Assembly (NCBI GenBank): GCA_000688615.1
Contig: JHVA01000001.1
Coordinates: 4,261,001-4,325,000 of the forward strand
DNA length: 64,000 nt
Source: Acidobacteriaceae bacterium KBS 146
GTDB lineage: Bacteria; Acidobacteriota; Terriglobia; Terriglobales; Acidobacteriaceae
Reading direction: 5' to 3'
In this document: positions 34,122 through 42,098 of the stretch, one piece after another
Layout: every line of letters starts with the position of its first letter
Position numbering within the stretch: the stretch's first letter is position 1
The notes under the pieces: model-generated
Seen by the model: only the letters and a program-made list of their open reading frames with translations
What the model was told of the DNA's origin: nothing
Database searches by the model: none
Translations under genes and position numbers: made by a program

Positions 34122-35751
34122 GCCGAAGCCTGGAAGCGAGGCAACGAACCGGCCTGCGCCGCTGAGTTTTGAGGTGCGCCCGGCGAAGCGGGAAGAGGCA
34201 ACGCCATTTGCAGTCGCTGCAGTGGCATTCGCCTTGATCGCCCTAATCTTATGCATGGGGCGCGATTATCTGCTCTTGTACGGTGATGCGGTAGCGCACC
34301 TCGGAATCGCTCGACGCATTCTCGATACGAGAAATCCGGGGCTAATCCAGTTGGGAGGGGTGTGGTTGCCTCTTCCGCATCTGCTGATGCTGCCTTTTGT
34401 CCAGAGACTGGACTGGTGGCAGAACGGGCTCGCCGGCGCATGGCCTTCCTTACTGTGTTATGTCCTGAGCGTTGCCGGACTGTATCGACTGGCCAGGCGG
34501 ATCGTGGCTCCGCAATGGGCGACGGTGGCGGCACTTTTTTTCGCGCTCAATCCGAATCTGCTGTATCTCTCGACAACGGCAATGACGGAGCCGTTATTTC
34601 TTGCCATTGTTATCTGGTCGACTCTTCTCGCGATGGAATGTGTCGCCGCGATCAAAGAGGTCCGGCTTCCAGCGGTGAAGGGAAGGCTGATTGGGCTGGG
34701 ACTATTGATCCTCGCGGCGGTTCTTACTCGCTACGATGGCTGGATCTTTGGCGCAGCGGTGTGGTGCGTCGTTGCGTGGCATGTCTTCCGGGCGGAAAAG
34801 ATTCGCTCGCGTATCGCCGTTCATTTTGTATTCTTTACGATTCTCTCGATTGCCGGACCGATCGCATGGCTTGCTTACAACCAGCACTTCTTTCATGATC
34901 CGCTGGATTTTATGCGGGGCCCATACTCCGCTCTGGCGATTGAAAAGCGCACCGCGAAGGCAGGAGCCTATCATCCGGGCTGGCATAATCCCTTTTGGGC
35001 CGCGGTCCTTTACATGCGGACTGCCCAGTTGGATATTGCAGCCTGGGAGACAGGCTTTGGCGTTGCGGCCCTGGCTTTTGCAGGAGTCGGGATCGCGATT
35101 CGCCGGCGTCTTGAACCGATTTCACTGTTGCTGTGGATCCCGCTGCCTTTCTACATCTATTCCATCGCGTACGGGTCTATTCCGATCTTTATCCCGCCGC
35201 TCTTTCCGCATTCGTATTACAACTCGCGTTATGGCACCGAGATGCTTCCTGCATTTGTTGTCTTCGTGTGCGTAGCTTTGGGGTGGTTGCAGCAACGCTG
35301 GGCGACCTCACAACCTCTTTGGGTGAGACTGATGCCTCCGGCAGCAATACTGCTTGTTGCGATCAACAGCATCGCCATGATGTATCGAGTTCCCCTGGTG
35401 CTGAAAGAAGCGATGGTCAACTCGACGACCCGCATTGCGTTCGAACAGGCGATTGCTAACGAAATTAAGACCTTTCCTGCCGGTGTGCCGATCTTGATGT
35501 ACAACTCCGACCACGTTGGGGCGCTGCAGCGTGCCGGTATTCCGCTGAAGCAGACGGTCAGCGAGACAGACTACGACACCTGGAAGGCTGCTTTGGCGGA
35601 CCCCGCCAAACATGCTGCTTATGTCATCGCGATTGCGGGAGATCCTGTGTCCGAAGCCGTCACGGCGCATGCGGATGGTCTGACGGAGCTGGCCGTGTTG
35701 TGCACAACCGGGCAGCCATGTGCCCGGATCTATCGTTCTTCTCACTTCTGA
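34102..35751 (+). CDS. Polytopic membrane glycosyltransferase, ArnT/GT39-like
   Basis: 549 residues with about 10-12 hydrophobic segments, beginning with AVAAVAFALIALILCMG. The first periplasmic loop has the acidic motif YGDAVAHLGIARRI and then TTAMTEPLFLA, as in GT-C enzymes that move sugars from polyprenyl-phosphate donors. The start is the TTG at 34102, with AAGGAG at 34086-34091; this overlaps the PfkB gene by 20 bases. Acceptor unknown (lipid A, protein or polysaccharide). Confidence 0.8.
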   Translation: MSTRTRRPKPGSEATNRPAPLSFEVRPAKREEATPFAVAAVAFALIALILCMGRDYLLLYGDAVAHLGIARRILDTRNPGLIQLGGVWLPLPHLLMLPFVQRLDWWQNGLAGAWPSLLCYVLSVAGLYRLARRIVAPQWATVAALFFALNPNLLYLSTTAMTEPLFLAIVIWSTLLAMECVAAIKEVRLPAVKGRLIGLGLLILAAVLTRYDGWIFGAAVWCVVAWHVFRAEKIRSRIAVHFVFFTILSIAGPIAWLAYNQHFFHDPLDFMRGPYSALAIEKRTAKAGAYHPGWHNPFWAAVLYMRTAQLDIAAWETGFGVAALAFAGVGIAIRRRLEPISLLLWIPLPFYIYSIAYGSIPIFIPPLFPHSYYNSRYGTEMLPAFVVFVCVALGWLQQRWATSQPLWVRLMPPAAILLVAINSIAMMYRVPLVLKEAMVNSTTRIAFEQAIANEIKTFPAGVPILMYNSDHVGALQRAGIPLKQTVSETDYDTWKAALADPAKHAAYVIAIAGDPVSEAVTAHADGLTELAVLCTTGQPCARIYRSSHF

Positions 35752-35813
35752 TCAGACCTGAAGATTGCAGCAGGGAAGCACGCGAGCAGGTGCTACTATC
35801 TCTCGCAGGTCCT

Positions 35814-36515
35814 ATGTTCGTTCCCCAGTTTCGCTTCAGTCAGATCGACCAGGAGTTGCTGTCAACGGGCACGGCTGCCCGGTTGCTCACCGCGTGCCTG
35901 TTGGGCGGCATCGTCGGAATCGAGCGTGAACGTCGTCACAAGGCAGCAGGACTCAGGACCAACCTTCTGCTTTGCCTGGCGTGCGCCTTCTTCACGATGC
36001 TCTCGGCCGTTCTTGCGGGAGACGGAAATCCCGATAAGGGACGGGTGGCCTCGAATATTGTGCAGGGAATCGGTTTTCTTGGTGCCGGGATCATTCTGCA
36101 CAGCCGCGACCGGGTCATGGGATTGACGAGCGCGGCAACGATTTTTGTTGTAGCCTCCATCGGAATGGCCTGCGGGGCCGGTCTTTATGTGGAGGCGGTG
36201 CTTGCAACCTTCGTTACCCTGGTTGCTCTCAGCTTTGTGGGGTATATCGAGTCGCGAGCAGGGTGGAAGCACATTACGATGCTTTACGAGGTCCGTGGAA
36301 GTGACCAGAAAGCTCTTTTTGTGTGTGTCCTCAGCGTGTTGGATCGGATGTCGATACGACTTGACGTAATTGACCGAGACAGCATGGATGGCTTCGAGCG
36401 GATTGTCTTTGCCGTTCCCGCGAGCCGGAAGCGGCACTCGGAGCTGATCCGGGAGCTGCGCGACAGCGCCGCGACCGAACAGGTTGTCGTCTTTCGCGAT
36501 CCTGAGGAAGAATAA
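35814..36515 (+). CDS. MgtC/SapB-family membrane protein
   Basis: 233 residues. The N-terminal half has four hydrophobic helices with the family signature LGGIVGIERERRHKAAGLRTNLLLCLACAFF and NIVQGIGFLGAGIIL, VMGLTSAATIFVVASIGMACGAGLY. The C-terminal cytosolic part is ACT-like. MgtC proteins modulate the F-ATPase and low-magnesium survival in some pathogens; in free-living bacteria the role is unclear. The ATG at 35814 has a weak AGGT nearby; the reading frame is open upstream to 35700 but without a matching N-terminus. Confidence 0.87.
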   Translation: MFVPQFRFSQIDQELLSTGTAARLLTACLLGGIVGIERERRHKAAGLRTNLLLCLACAFFTMLSAVLAGDGNPDKGRVASNIVQGIGFLGAGIILHSRDRVMGLTSAATIFVVASIGMACGAGLYVEAVLATFVTLVALSFVGYIESRAGWKHITMLYEVRGSDQKALFVCVLSVLDRMSIRLDVIDRDSMDGFERIVFAVPASRKRHSELIRELRDSAATEQVVVFRDPEEE

Positions 36516-36522
36516 GAGAGCG

Positions 36523-37326
36523 ATGATTCCCTTTATAAAAGCACATGCATGCGGCAATGATTTTTTAGTCCTGGAAGAGACAGTGGCTGCGCGGCAGCAC
36601 GCAGCACTGGCGCGAAAGCTTTGCAGCCGAAACACCAGCGTCGGCGCCGACGGAATTGAGTTTCTGGAGCGCCGGGCCAATGGAGAATTTTTCCTCCGGC
36701 TGTTCAACGCAGACGGCAGCGAAGCGGAGCTCTCCGGCAACGGGACCCGTTGTGTCGCGGCGTGGCTAGCGAGCTCCGAAGGTAGGGACGAGGTTGTCTT
36801 CGGAACCCACGGAGGCCCCAGAAGCTGCCGCGTGGTTGAGGAGGCAGATCCCCTTTACCTGATTGAAAGCGAGATGGGAGTTCCGCGCGTGATGGAACGG
36901 ACCATTGCACTGCCGGAGATCGGCGAAATCGCTGGCGCTATGGTCAATGTGGGAAATCCGCACTTTGTTGTGTTTGTGACCTCCGAAGACTTCAGTTCGC
37001 ACGGGCTTTCCTGGCAGGCTCTTGGAGGACAGATCAGTGTCAGTCCGCTCTTCCCTCATGGAACGAATGTCGAGTTTGTGAAAGTGTTGTCCGGCGAGGA
37101 GATTGCATTCCGCATCTTTGAGCGGGGATGTGGGCCGACGACCTCATCGGGGACAGGGACCTGCGCCTCCTCTGCTGCAGCAATGGCGCTGCGTGGTGTC
37201 AATCGTGAGTTGAAGGCTATCGCGGAGGGAGGAGCACAACGGACGGTGTGGCTCGCTGGCGATGATGTGATGCGTCTGACCGGGCCTGCCGAGATCATCT
37301 GCCGTGGTGAGGTTTCGGGCCTGTGA
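36523..37326 (+). CDS. dapF: DapF-like diaminopimelate epimerase homologue with Ser at both catalytic Cys positions
   Basis: 267 residues. Two-domain DapF fold with typical stretches MIPFIKAHACGNDFLVLEE, GADGIEFLE, FNADGSEAELSGNGTRC and FERGCGPTTSSGTGTCA. Active DapF uses Cys73 in CGNG and Cys217 in ACGSG (H. influenzae numbering) as base and acid. Here these are Ser71 (codon TCC at 36733) and Ser209 (codon TCG at 37147). The rest of the pocket loops is preserved. It may be a serine-based isomerase or dehydratase, or work through one of the nearby cysteines (77, 203, 214). The ATG is 7 bases after the MgtC stop, and it overlaps the LD-carboxypeptidase by four bases. Confidence 0.82.
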   Translation: MIPFIKAHACGNDFLVLEETVAARQHAALARKLCSRNTSVGADGIEFLERRANGEFFLRLFNADGSEAELSGNGTRCVAAWLASSEGRDEVVFGTHGGPRSCRVVEEADPLYLIESEMGVPRVMERTIALPEIGEIAGAMVNVGNPHFVVFVTSEDFSSHGLSWQALGGQISVSPLFPHGTNVEFVKVLSGEEIAFRIFERGCGPTTSSGTGTCASSAAAMALRGVNRELKAIAEGGAQRTVWLAGDDVMRLTGPAEIICRGEVSGL

Positions 37327-38273
37327 GCTCGCCGGGCAGGGCATTCCTCAAGCCCCGCGCGCTGCGTTCTGGAGCGACGCTCGGAGTGGTTTCTCCCGCG
37401 AGCACGCCCAAACGTGAGCTGGTCGAGCGAGGTCTCGCCGAGCTGGAAGCAGCTGGTTATCGCACCAAGCTGGGCAAATACGCGTTCGGAGGTGGCCCGC
37501 TGTACTATGCGGGGACGGTCGCCGAGCGACTTGAGGACTTACACGCAGCCTTTGCAGACGATGCGGTCGACGGCATTATCTGCACGCGCGGTGGTTGGGG
37601 ATCTGCGGAATTGCTGCCGTATCTTGATGCGGAGCTGATCCAGTCCAATCCCAAGGCCTTTATTGGCTACAGCGATCACAGCTCGCTCCATAGCTGGTTT
37701 CAGAATGAAGTCAATCTGACGACTTTCTATGCTCCGATGGTGGCGGCCGATTTTGCCCGCGAGAATGGAGTAGATCGCGCAAGCTGGCGAAATACCTTCG
37801 AGGGCGAGCGTGAATGGTCGCTGGATGCAAAGGATGGACTGCGGGTTCTGCAGGAAGGAGTCGCTGAGGGCAATCTGCTTGGGGGATGCATTTCGATTCT
37901 TGCCGCCGGTCTTGGAACTCCCTTTGCGCCGCAGCTGTCGGGAAGCATTCTTTTTCTTGAAGATATTGGAACCAAGCCTTATCAGTGGGACCGAATGCTG
38001 CTGCACCTTCGTTACTCCGGCAGGCTGGAAGATGTTCGCGGCATTATTTTTGGTGACATGGCGCAATGTGTGGAACCCGACGAAGAGGATTTACTGGAAC
38101 GGGCGATCCTGCACGGTCTACGAGATTTCCCGGGTCCGGTTGCGATCGGATTGCATTGTGGCCATGTCAACGGCGCGAATCGGACGCTTCCGCTTGGTGT
38201 TCCGGTGCGCCTCGATCTTTCGGAGGATAAGAATCCGCGGCTGAGCTTTCTTGAGGCGGCTGTTTCGGTTTAG
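37323..38273 (+). CDS. ldcA: LD-carboxypeptidase (peptidase family S66)
   Basis: Removes the terminal D-Ala from murein tetrapeptides in peptidoglycan recycling. 316 residues. S66 features: LGVVSPAST, GIICTRGGWGSAELLPYLD, and the nucleophile region AFIGYSDHSSLHSWF with the GxSD Ser; later GGCISILAAGLGTPFAP, LFLEDIGTKPYQWDRML with the Glu, and IGLHCGHV with the catalytic His. It starts with a GTG that overlaps the dapF-like stop (GTGA) and is followed 16 bases later by mpl. Confidence 0.9.
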   Translation: MSSPGRAFLKPRALRSGATLGVVSPASTPKRELVERGLAELEAAGYRTKLGKYAFGGGPLYYAGTVAERLEDLHAAFADDAVDGIICTRGGWGSAELLPYLDAELIQSNPKAFIGYSDHSSLHSWFQNEVNLTTFYAPMVAADFARENGVDRASWRNTFEGEREWSLDAKDGLRVLQEGVAEGNLLGGCISILAAGLGTPFAPQLSGSILFLEDIGTKPYQWDRMLLHLRYSGRLEDVRGIIFGDMAQCVEPDEEDLLERAILHGLRDFPGPVAIGLHCGHVNGANRTLPLGVPVRLDLSEDKNPRLSFLEAAVSV

Positions 38274-38289
38274 TCTTTTCTTTGGCGAA

Positions 38290-39738
38290 ATGCAGAAACA
38301 TATTTACCTGATTGGAATCTGCGGCACGGCGATGGCGTCGCTGGCCGGAATGCTGAAGCAGCTGGGGCACGAGGTGACCGGCTCGGACGCGGCTGCTTAT
38401 CCGCCGATGAGTGAACTTCTGCGCGAACTCGGCATCCCGGTGCACGAGCCGTATGCGGAGCGAAACCTCGATCGTCGGCCCGACCTGGTGATTGTCGGCA
38501 ACGCAATTTCGCGCGGCAATGTCGAGCTGGAGCGGGTGATGGATGAGCGCATTCCGTTCACCTCCATGGCATCCGTGCTGCATGATGAGTTTCTAGCGAG
38601 CCGAGATCCGCTGGTTGTTGCGGGAACGCATGGCAAGACGACGACTACCAGCATGCTGGCATGGGTCTATGAAGTGGCTTCGCGTCACGATCCGAAGTTC
38701 GCGCCCTCGTTTCTGATCGGCGGCGTCGCTGAAAACTTCGGAACAAGTTTTATGGTGCGGCCGACCAGGCCCTTCATTCTGGAGGGTGATGAGTATGACA
38801 CGGCGTTCTTCGATAAGGGCCCGAAGTTTTTGCACTATTTTCCCGATTCCGCGATTCTGACGCATGTGGAGTTTGACCACGCGGATATTTATCCGGATCT
38901 GGAGGCAGTCAAGACCGCTTTCAAGCGATTCGTAAATCTCATCCCTCGCCGTGGCCGCGTGATCGCCTACGATGGCAGCGAGAACGTGACCGAGTGCGTG
39001 GCTCGGGCTTTTTGCGCAGTCGAGCGTTATGGGTTCCACGATGACTCCTATTGGAGAATCTCTGACCTGCGGCATGATGGCCCGGTAACACGCTGGACGC
39101 TGTGGCGGGCGGGTGAGAGGTTTGCGGATCTTTCGCTGCCGATGGCTGGGGAGCACAATGCCCTGAATGCGACCGCGGCTGCGGCTCTGGCGGCGGGACA
39201 GGGCATCTCGGCGGAGGCCATCGCGGAGGCTCTTGGAACGTTTCACAGCGTGAAGCGCCGGCTGGAAGTGAAGGCGGTCGCCGAGGGCGTCACCATCATC
39301 GACGACTTCGCGCATCACCCGACTGCGATTCGTGAGACCTTACGGGCGCTGCGGGAGAGCCGGCCGGGACAGCGATTGATTGCGGTGCTGGAGCCGCGAT
39401 CGAATACGCTTCGCCGCAATGTCTTCGAGGGCGCCCTGGTTGACAGCCTCGCCCTCGCGGATCGAGTGATGCTGGCGGGAGTGTTCAAGTCCGAGAGTAT
39501 TCCGGTGGCGGAGCGGCTCGATCCGGCCCACGTTGTGCAGGGACTGTTGGATCGGGGAATTCCGGCTACAGTGTGTCCTGATGCCGATGCGATTGTGGCC
39601 GCGCTGACGCCGGAGCTTCGAAACGGGGATGTCGTCGTCATCCTGTCGAATGGCGGATTCGGTGGAATCTACCAGAAGCTGCCGCGTGCCATTACGGAAG
39701 CTGCAGTGACTGCCCGCGTGGCCGTTCAGTTCAACTGA
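38290..39738 (+). CDS. mpl: UDP-MurNAc:L-alanyl-gamma-D-glutamyl-meso-diaminopimelate ligase
   Basis: Murein-recycling ligase that attaches recovered tripeptide to UDP-MurNAc. 482 residues. Mur-ligase domains: N-terminal YLIGICGTAMASLAGMLKQLGHEVTGSD, central ATP site VVAGTHGKTTTTSM, then EGDEYDTAFFDKGPKFLHY, the AILTHVEFDHADIYPD stretch that separates Mpl from MurC, and IIDDFAHHPTAIRETL. The ATG at 38290 lies 16 bases after the S66 stop. With LdcA immediately upstream, the tetrapeptide-to-tripeptide-to-UDP-MurNAc route is complete in one operon. Confidence 0.95.
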   Translation: MQKHIYLIGICGTAMASLAGMLKQLGHEVTGSDAAAYPPMSELLRELGIPVHEPYAERNLDRRPDLVIVGNAISRGNVELERVMDERIPFTSMASVLHDEFLASRDPLVVAGTHGKTTTTSMLAWVYEVASRHDPKFAPSFLIGGVAENFGTSFMVRPTRPFILEGDEYDTAFFDKGPKFLHYFPDSAILTHVEFDHADIYPDLEAVKTAFKRFVNLIPRRGRVIAYDGSENVTECVARAFCAVERYGFHDDSYWRISDLRHDGPVTRWTLWRAGERFADLSLPMAGEHNALNATAAAALAAGQGISAEAIAEALGTFHSVKRRLEVKAVAEGVTIIDDFAHHPTAIRETLRALRESRPGQRLIAVLEPRSNTLRRNVFEGALVDSLALADRVMLAGVFKSESIPVAERLDPAHVVQGLLDRGIPATVCPDADAIVAALTPELRNGDVVVILSNGGFGGIYQKLPRAITEAAVTARVAVQFN

Positions 39739-40047
39739 CCATGGCCGGTATACTTTTCGGGCAAAGTCTTGATTATATAGAACTTAGTCTTGGACCTCAC
39801 ATGTAAAGTCTTGATGGTAAATGACTTATACGGAAAGTCTTGATGATAAAAGAGATGCGGCACGAATAAGTCGCAAACTTCCTGTGCTGGCTCCTCTCAA
39901 GTTCGCCGAAGTCTTCTTTTAAATTCTAACCGTCTGCATGGGGCGATTCGGCACTTATATCATCTCTTAAATCAATAGTTTAGAGGTCTCCAGGGCTTGA
40001 CAGCAGAGTAGGGATTTTGGCGGCTCTGGGATATCCTGACGACTGGA
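39739..40047 (+). promoter_or_regulatory. AT-rich leader of plsC with AAAGTCTTGAT array
   Basis: 309 bases without a gene. The first third holds the direct-repeat array described separately. The rest is AT-richer than the neighbourhood and contains a further GAAGTCTTCTT near 39909 and the stretch TTAAATCAATAGTTTAGAGG. I saw no convincing terminator after mpl and no clear ribosome-binding site before the plsC ATG. Confidence 0.45.
39763..39844. repeat. Short direct-repeat array, unit AAAGTCTTGAT
   Basis: Exact copies at 39763-39773, 39805-39815 and 39834-39844. A degenerate copy (TTAGTCTTGGA) at 39784-39794 makes the first three sites lie exactly 21 bases apart, two helical turns; the last is 29 bases on. 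Same-face phasing suggests a DNA-binding protein array rather than chance. Confidence 0.6.
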
Positions 40048-40767
40048 ATGTTTGCGACGCTAAAGCTGCTGTTTGTTTACCTAACGCTGGGAGTTCCTGC
40101 GGGTATCCTTGGAATTCCTTTCTCGCTCCTCACCCAGGATGTCAGCCGCCTTTATCGGATTGCGATGTGGATCGCGAATGCCGGAGTCCGGGCTGCGGGG
40201 ATCCGGATTGAGGTCTCCGGCCTGGAGCATGTGCCGCAGGGACAGCCCTGCATCTTCATGTGCAACCATGTGTCGAATCTGGATCCACCGGTGGTCCTGC
40301 CAATGTTGCCGGGGCAAACCTCGGTGTTTCTGAAGAAGCAGCTGATGAGTATTCCAATCCTCGGCTACGCGATGCGGATGGGTAAGTTTATTCCGGTGGA
40401 ACGCGGAGGAAGGCGTGATGCGGCACAGGCCAGCGTCGTCGCTGCAGGCAGTGCGTTAGAGAGTGGCCTGAACGTTCTGGTCTTCCCCGAAGGTACGAGG
40501 TCGAAGGACGGCAGGCTGTCGACCTTCAAAAAGGGGCCGTTTTTCCTCGCGATGGAGACGCTGGCTCCGGTGGTCCCGATGACGATCTCCGGGACCGAAA
40601 AGATGATGCGGAAGGGAAGTGCAGCAATTTTGCCGGGAGTGGCGCGGGTGCAGTTTCTGCCGGTGATCGAGCCGAGGGATTTCCCGAGCCGGGAGGATCT
40701 GCTGCGGGCGGTGAGGGCCAGGATTGCCGAGGCGCTGCCAGAGGAGATGAAGCCGCTGGAGGTGTGA
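40048..40767 (+). CDS. plsC: 1-acyl-sn-glycerol-3-phosphate acyltransferase
   Basis: Adds the second acyl chain to make phosphatidic acid at the inner membrane. 239 residues. N-terminal hydrophobic anchor (LLFVYLTLGVPAGILGIPFSLL), motif I NHVSNLD (HX4D), motif II region KFIPVERGGRRDA, motif III VFPEGTRS, and the PVVPMTISGT block. Standing after a long leader with a repeat array, it is probably transcribed on its own. Confidence 0.9.
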   Translation: MFATLKLLFVYLTLGVPAGILGIPFSLLTQDVSRLYRIAMWIANAGVRAAGIRIEVSGLEHVPQGQPCIFMCNHVSNLDPPVVLPMLPGQTSVFLKKQLMSIPILGYAMRMGKFIPVERGGRRDAAQASVVAAGSALESGLNVLVFPEGTRSKDGRLSTFKKGPFFLAMETLAPVVPMTISGTEKMMRKGSAAILPGVARVQFLPVIEPRDFPSREDLLRAVRARIAEALPEEMKPLEV

Positions 40768-40880
40768 CGATCCCCCGTTGTTGCTGCCATTGTGGCCTGG
40801 TTGAAGCGGGTGTCGCGGACATCGCGGTCGGAGATGACCGGTTTGAGGCTGGAGTAGGTTTGAGCTTCGCTCGAATGCGT

Positions 40881-40974
40881 ACCCGGCGTGATGGGTGGAG
40901 ATATGGGCAACCGCAGATCCTTCGACTGCGCCCTGCGGGCTCCGCTCAGGATGACACGATTTGGGATGGGTGGG
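40881..40974 (+). repeat. REP-like dispersed repeat, copy A
   Basis: Core at 40916-40962 is 46/47 identical to copy B at 44141-44187; weaker similarity extends about 35 bases upstream and 12 downstream. The reverse strand reads GTCATCCTGAGCGGAGCCCG and then GAAGGATC, an imperfect hairpin with ATCCT/AGGAT outer arms and GCCC-TGC-GGGC at the tip, as in the widespread GTCATCCTGAGCG-type extragenic repeats. Confidence 0.75.
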
Positions 40975-41100
40975 ATGAGCTGGCTTAGGGTGGGTCGGAT
41001 GGTTCGGCTTCCGCTCGAAGGCCCGTTCATGCAGTGCCAGCAACGTGTCCTAAATTGCTGTAATTGTGTCGTGGCGGCCAAAATGAAATCGCCCTACGCT

Positions 41101-41122
41101 TGAACTTGATCGTTCATCAAGT
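41101..41122. promoter_or_regulatory. Nested palindrome (operator candidate) before the SMR gene
   Basis: Two interlocked perfect dyads: TGAAC/GTTCA (41101-41105, 41112-41116) and ACTTGAT/ATCAAGT (41104-41110, 41116-41122). They lie directly upstream of the GAGGTGAT ribosome-binding site. The size fits a TetR-type repressor site, but no TetR gene is nearby. Confidence 0.5.
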
Positions 41123-41133
41123 GAGGTGATGGA

Positions 41134-41457
41134 ATGCCTTGGTTATTCTTGCTTTTCGCGGGTACGCTTGAAACTATTTGGCCGGTAGCGACGAAGTACT
41201 CCGATGGATTGCATCGGCCGTTACCTGCGATGGTCGCGATAGCGGCATTGATCGCCAATGTGTTCCTGCTGAGCGAATCCATGCAGACTCTCCCTGTTGC
41301 CACGGTCTATGGCGTGTTGATTGGTCTTGGTGCTGTTGGTACATCGATAGCAAGCATGCTGCTGTTTCAGGAAGGTCTCAGCACGCGACAAATATTCTCG
41401 CTGGCATTCATAATACTGGGCGTCCTGGGGCTAAAAACAGGATCGCCAGCACGATAA
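41134..41457 (+). CDS. Small multidrug resistance (SMR) transporter, SugE/Gdx-like
   Basis: 107 residues, four transmembrane helices, full length for the family. The first helix PWLFLLFAGTLETIWPVATKYSDG has the essential membrane Glu13 followed by a Trp and KxSxG as in the Gdx (SugE) guanidinium exporters; the last helix is IFSLAFIILGVLGLK. Proton-coupled export of guanidinium or small quaternary cations from the cytosol is therefore likely. Its GAGGTGAT site is 4 bases before the ATG. The single gene probably works as a dual-topology homodimer, as is known for Gdx. Confidence 0.88.
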   Translation: MPWLFLLFAGTLETIWPVATKYSDGLHRPLPAMVAIAALIANVFLLSESMQTLPVATVYGVLIGLGAVGTSIASMLLFQEGLSTRQIFSLAFIILGVLGLKTGSPAR

Positions 41458-41522
41458 CTGCTGAGTCGCAGGCGATGAAGCATCACTACGCGCGATGGAA
41501 ATGCGATGAGAAAGGAGAAAAG

Positions 41523-41966
41523 ATGATTAGAAAAATTCTTGCAACGAGTGAGGATGTGCATCTCTTTGTTCTACGAGTTGTCCTGGGGGCGATTTTCTGC
41601 GCACATGGTGCGCAAAAGACTTTCGGATGGTTCGGCGGCCCGGGATACAGCGGTATCATGCACTGGTTTGCTCAGCAGCATGTCCCGGCACCACTTGCGT
41701 TGATGGCAATCATGGCCGAAGCCTTGGGGGGTCTCGGACTGGTATTTGGATTTCTTACCCGCATCGCTGCCCTGGGCCTGGTCGTGAACATGGTCGTGGC
41801 TACCTTCATGGTTGGGCTGCCAAACGGCCTCTTCATGAACTGGTTTGCCAATCAAAAAGGTGAAGGGATTGAATTTTACCTACTCGTGATCGTGATCGGT
41901 GTCACGTTGATTCTGCAGGGAGCAGGCAGGTGGTCGGTTGATCGCGAGTTGGCTCTCAAATTATGA
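41523..41966 (+). CDS. DoxX-family membrane protein
   Basis: 147 residues, four hydrophobic helices. DoxX signatures: FVLRVVLGAIFCAHGAQKTFGWFGGPGYSG near the start, ALMAIMAEALGGLGLVFGFLTRIAALGLVVNMVVATF, and GIEFYLLVIVIGVTLILQG. The role is uncertain; relatives take part in thiosulfate or quinone-linked redox and oxidative stress. A strong AAAGGAGAAAAG lies just before the ATG at 41523. It is 65 bases after the SMR gene on the same strand. Confidence 0.87.
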   Translation: MIRKILATSEDVHLFVLRVVLGAIFCAHGAQKTFGWFGGPGYSGIMHWFAQQHVPAPLALMAIMAEALGGLGLVFGFLTRIAALGLVVNMVVATFMVGLPNGLFMNWFANQKGEGIEFYLLVIVIGVTLILQGAGRWSVDRELALKL

Positions 41967-42098
41967 CCGCAAGGAAGCACATGTTCGCCCAAACGTCGCC
42001 AATGTCATCTCATCCTGGAACGCTCTGCTGTTCTGCCCTGTAAGACCACGCGGCGAGCAAGATATTCGTCCTGATAAAAGAACCCAATAAGCTGGTCG

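Larger units (their letters stand above)
40768..41133 (+). promoter_or_regulatory. Spacer between plsC and the SMR gene
   Basis: 366 bases with no credible gene. It contains copy A of the REP-like repeat (40881-40974), a G-rich stretch of GGGTGGG-type runs around 40960-41000, and at the end the nested palindrome plus ribosome-binding site of the SMR gene. I checked for a guanidine-riboswitch-like pseudoknot and did not see one. Confidence 0.4.

Noticed and set aside
40990..41133. Guanidine riboswitch ahead of the SMR gene
   Set aside because: None of the conserved ACGR loops or pseudoknot elements of guanidine-I, -II or -III RNAs could be recognised; the symmetry seen is DNA-type palindromic.
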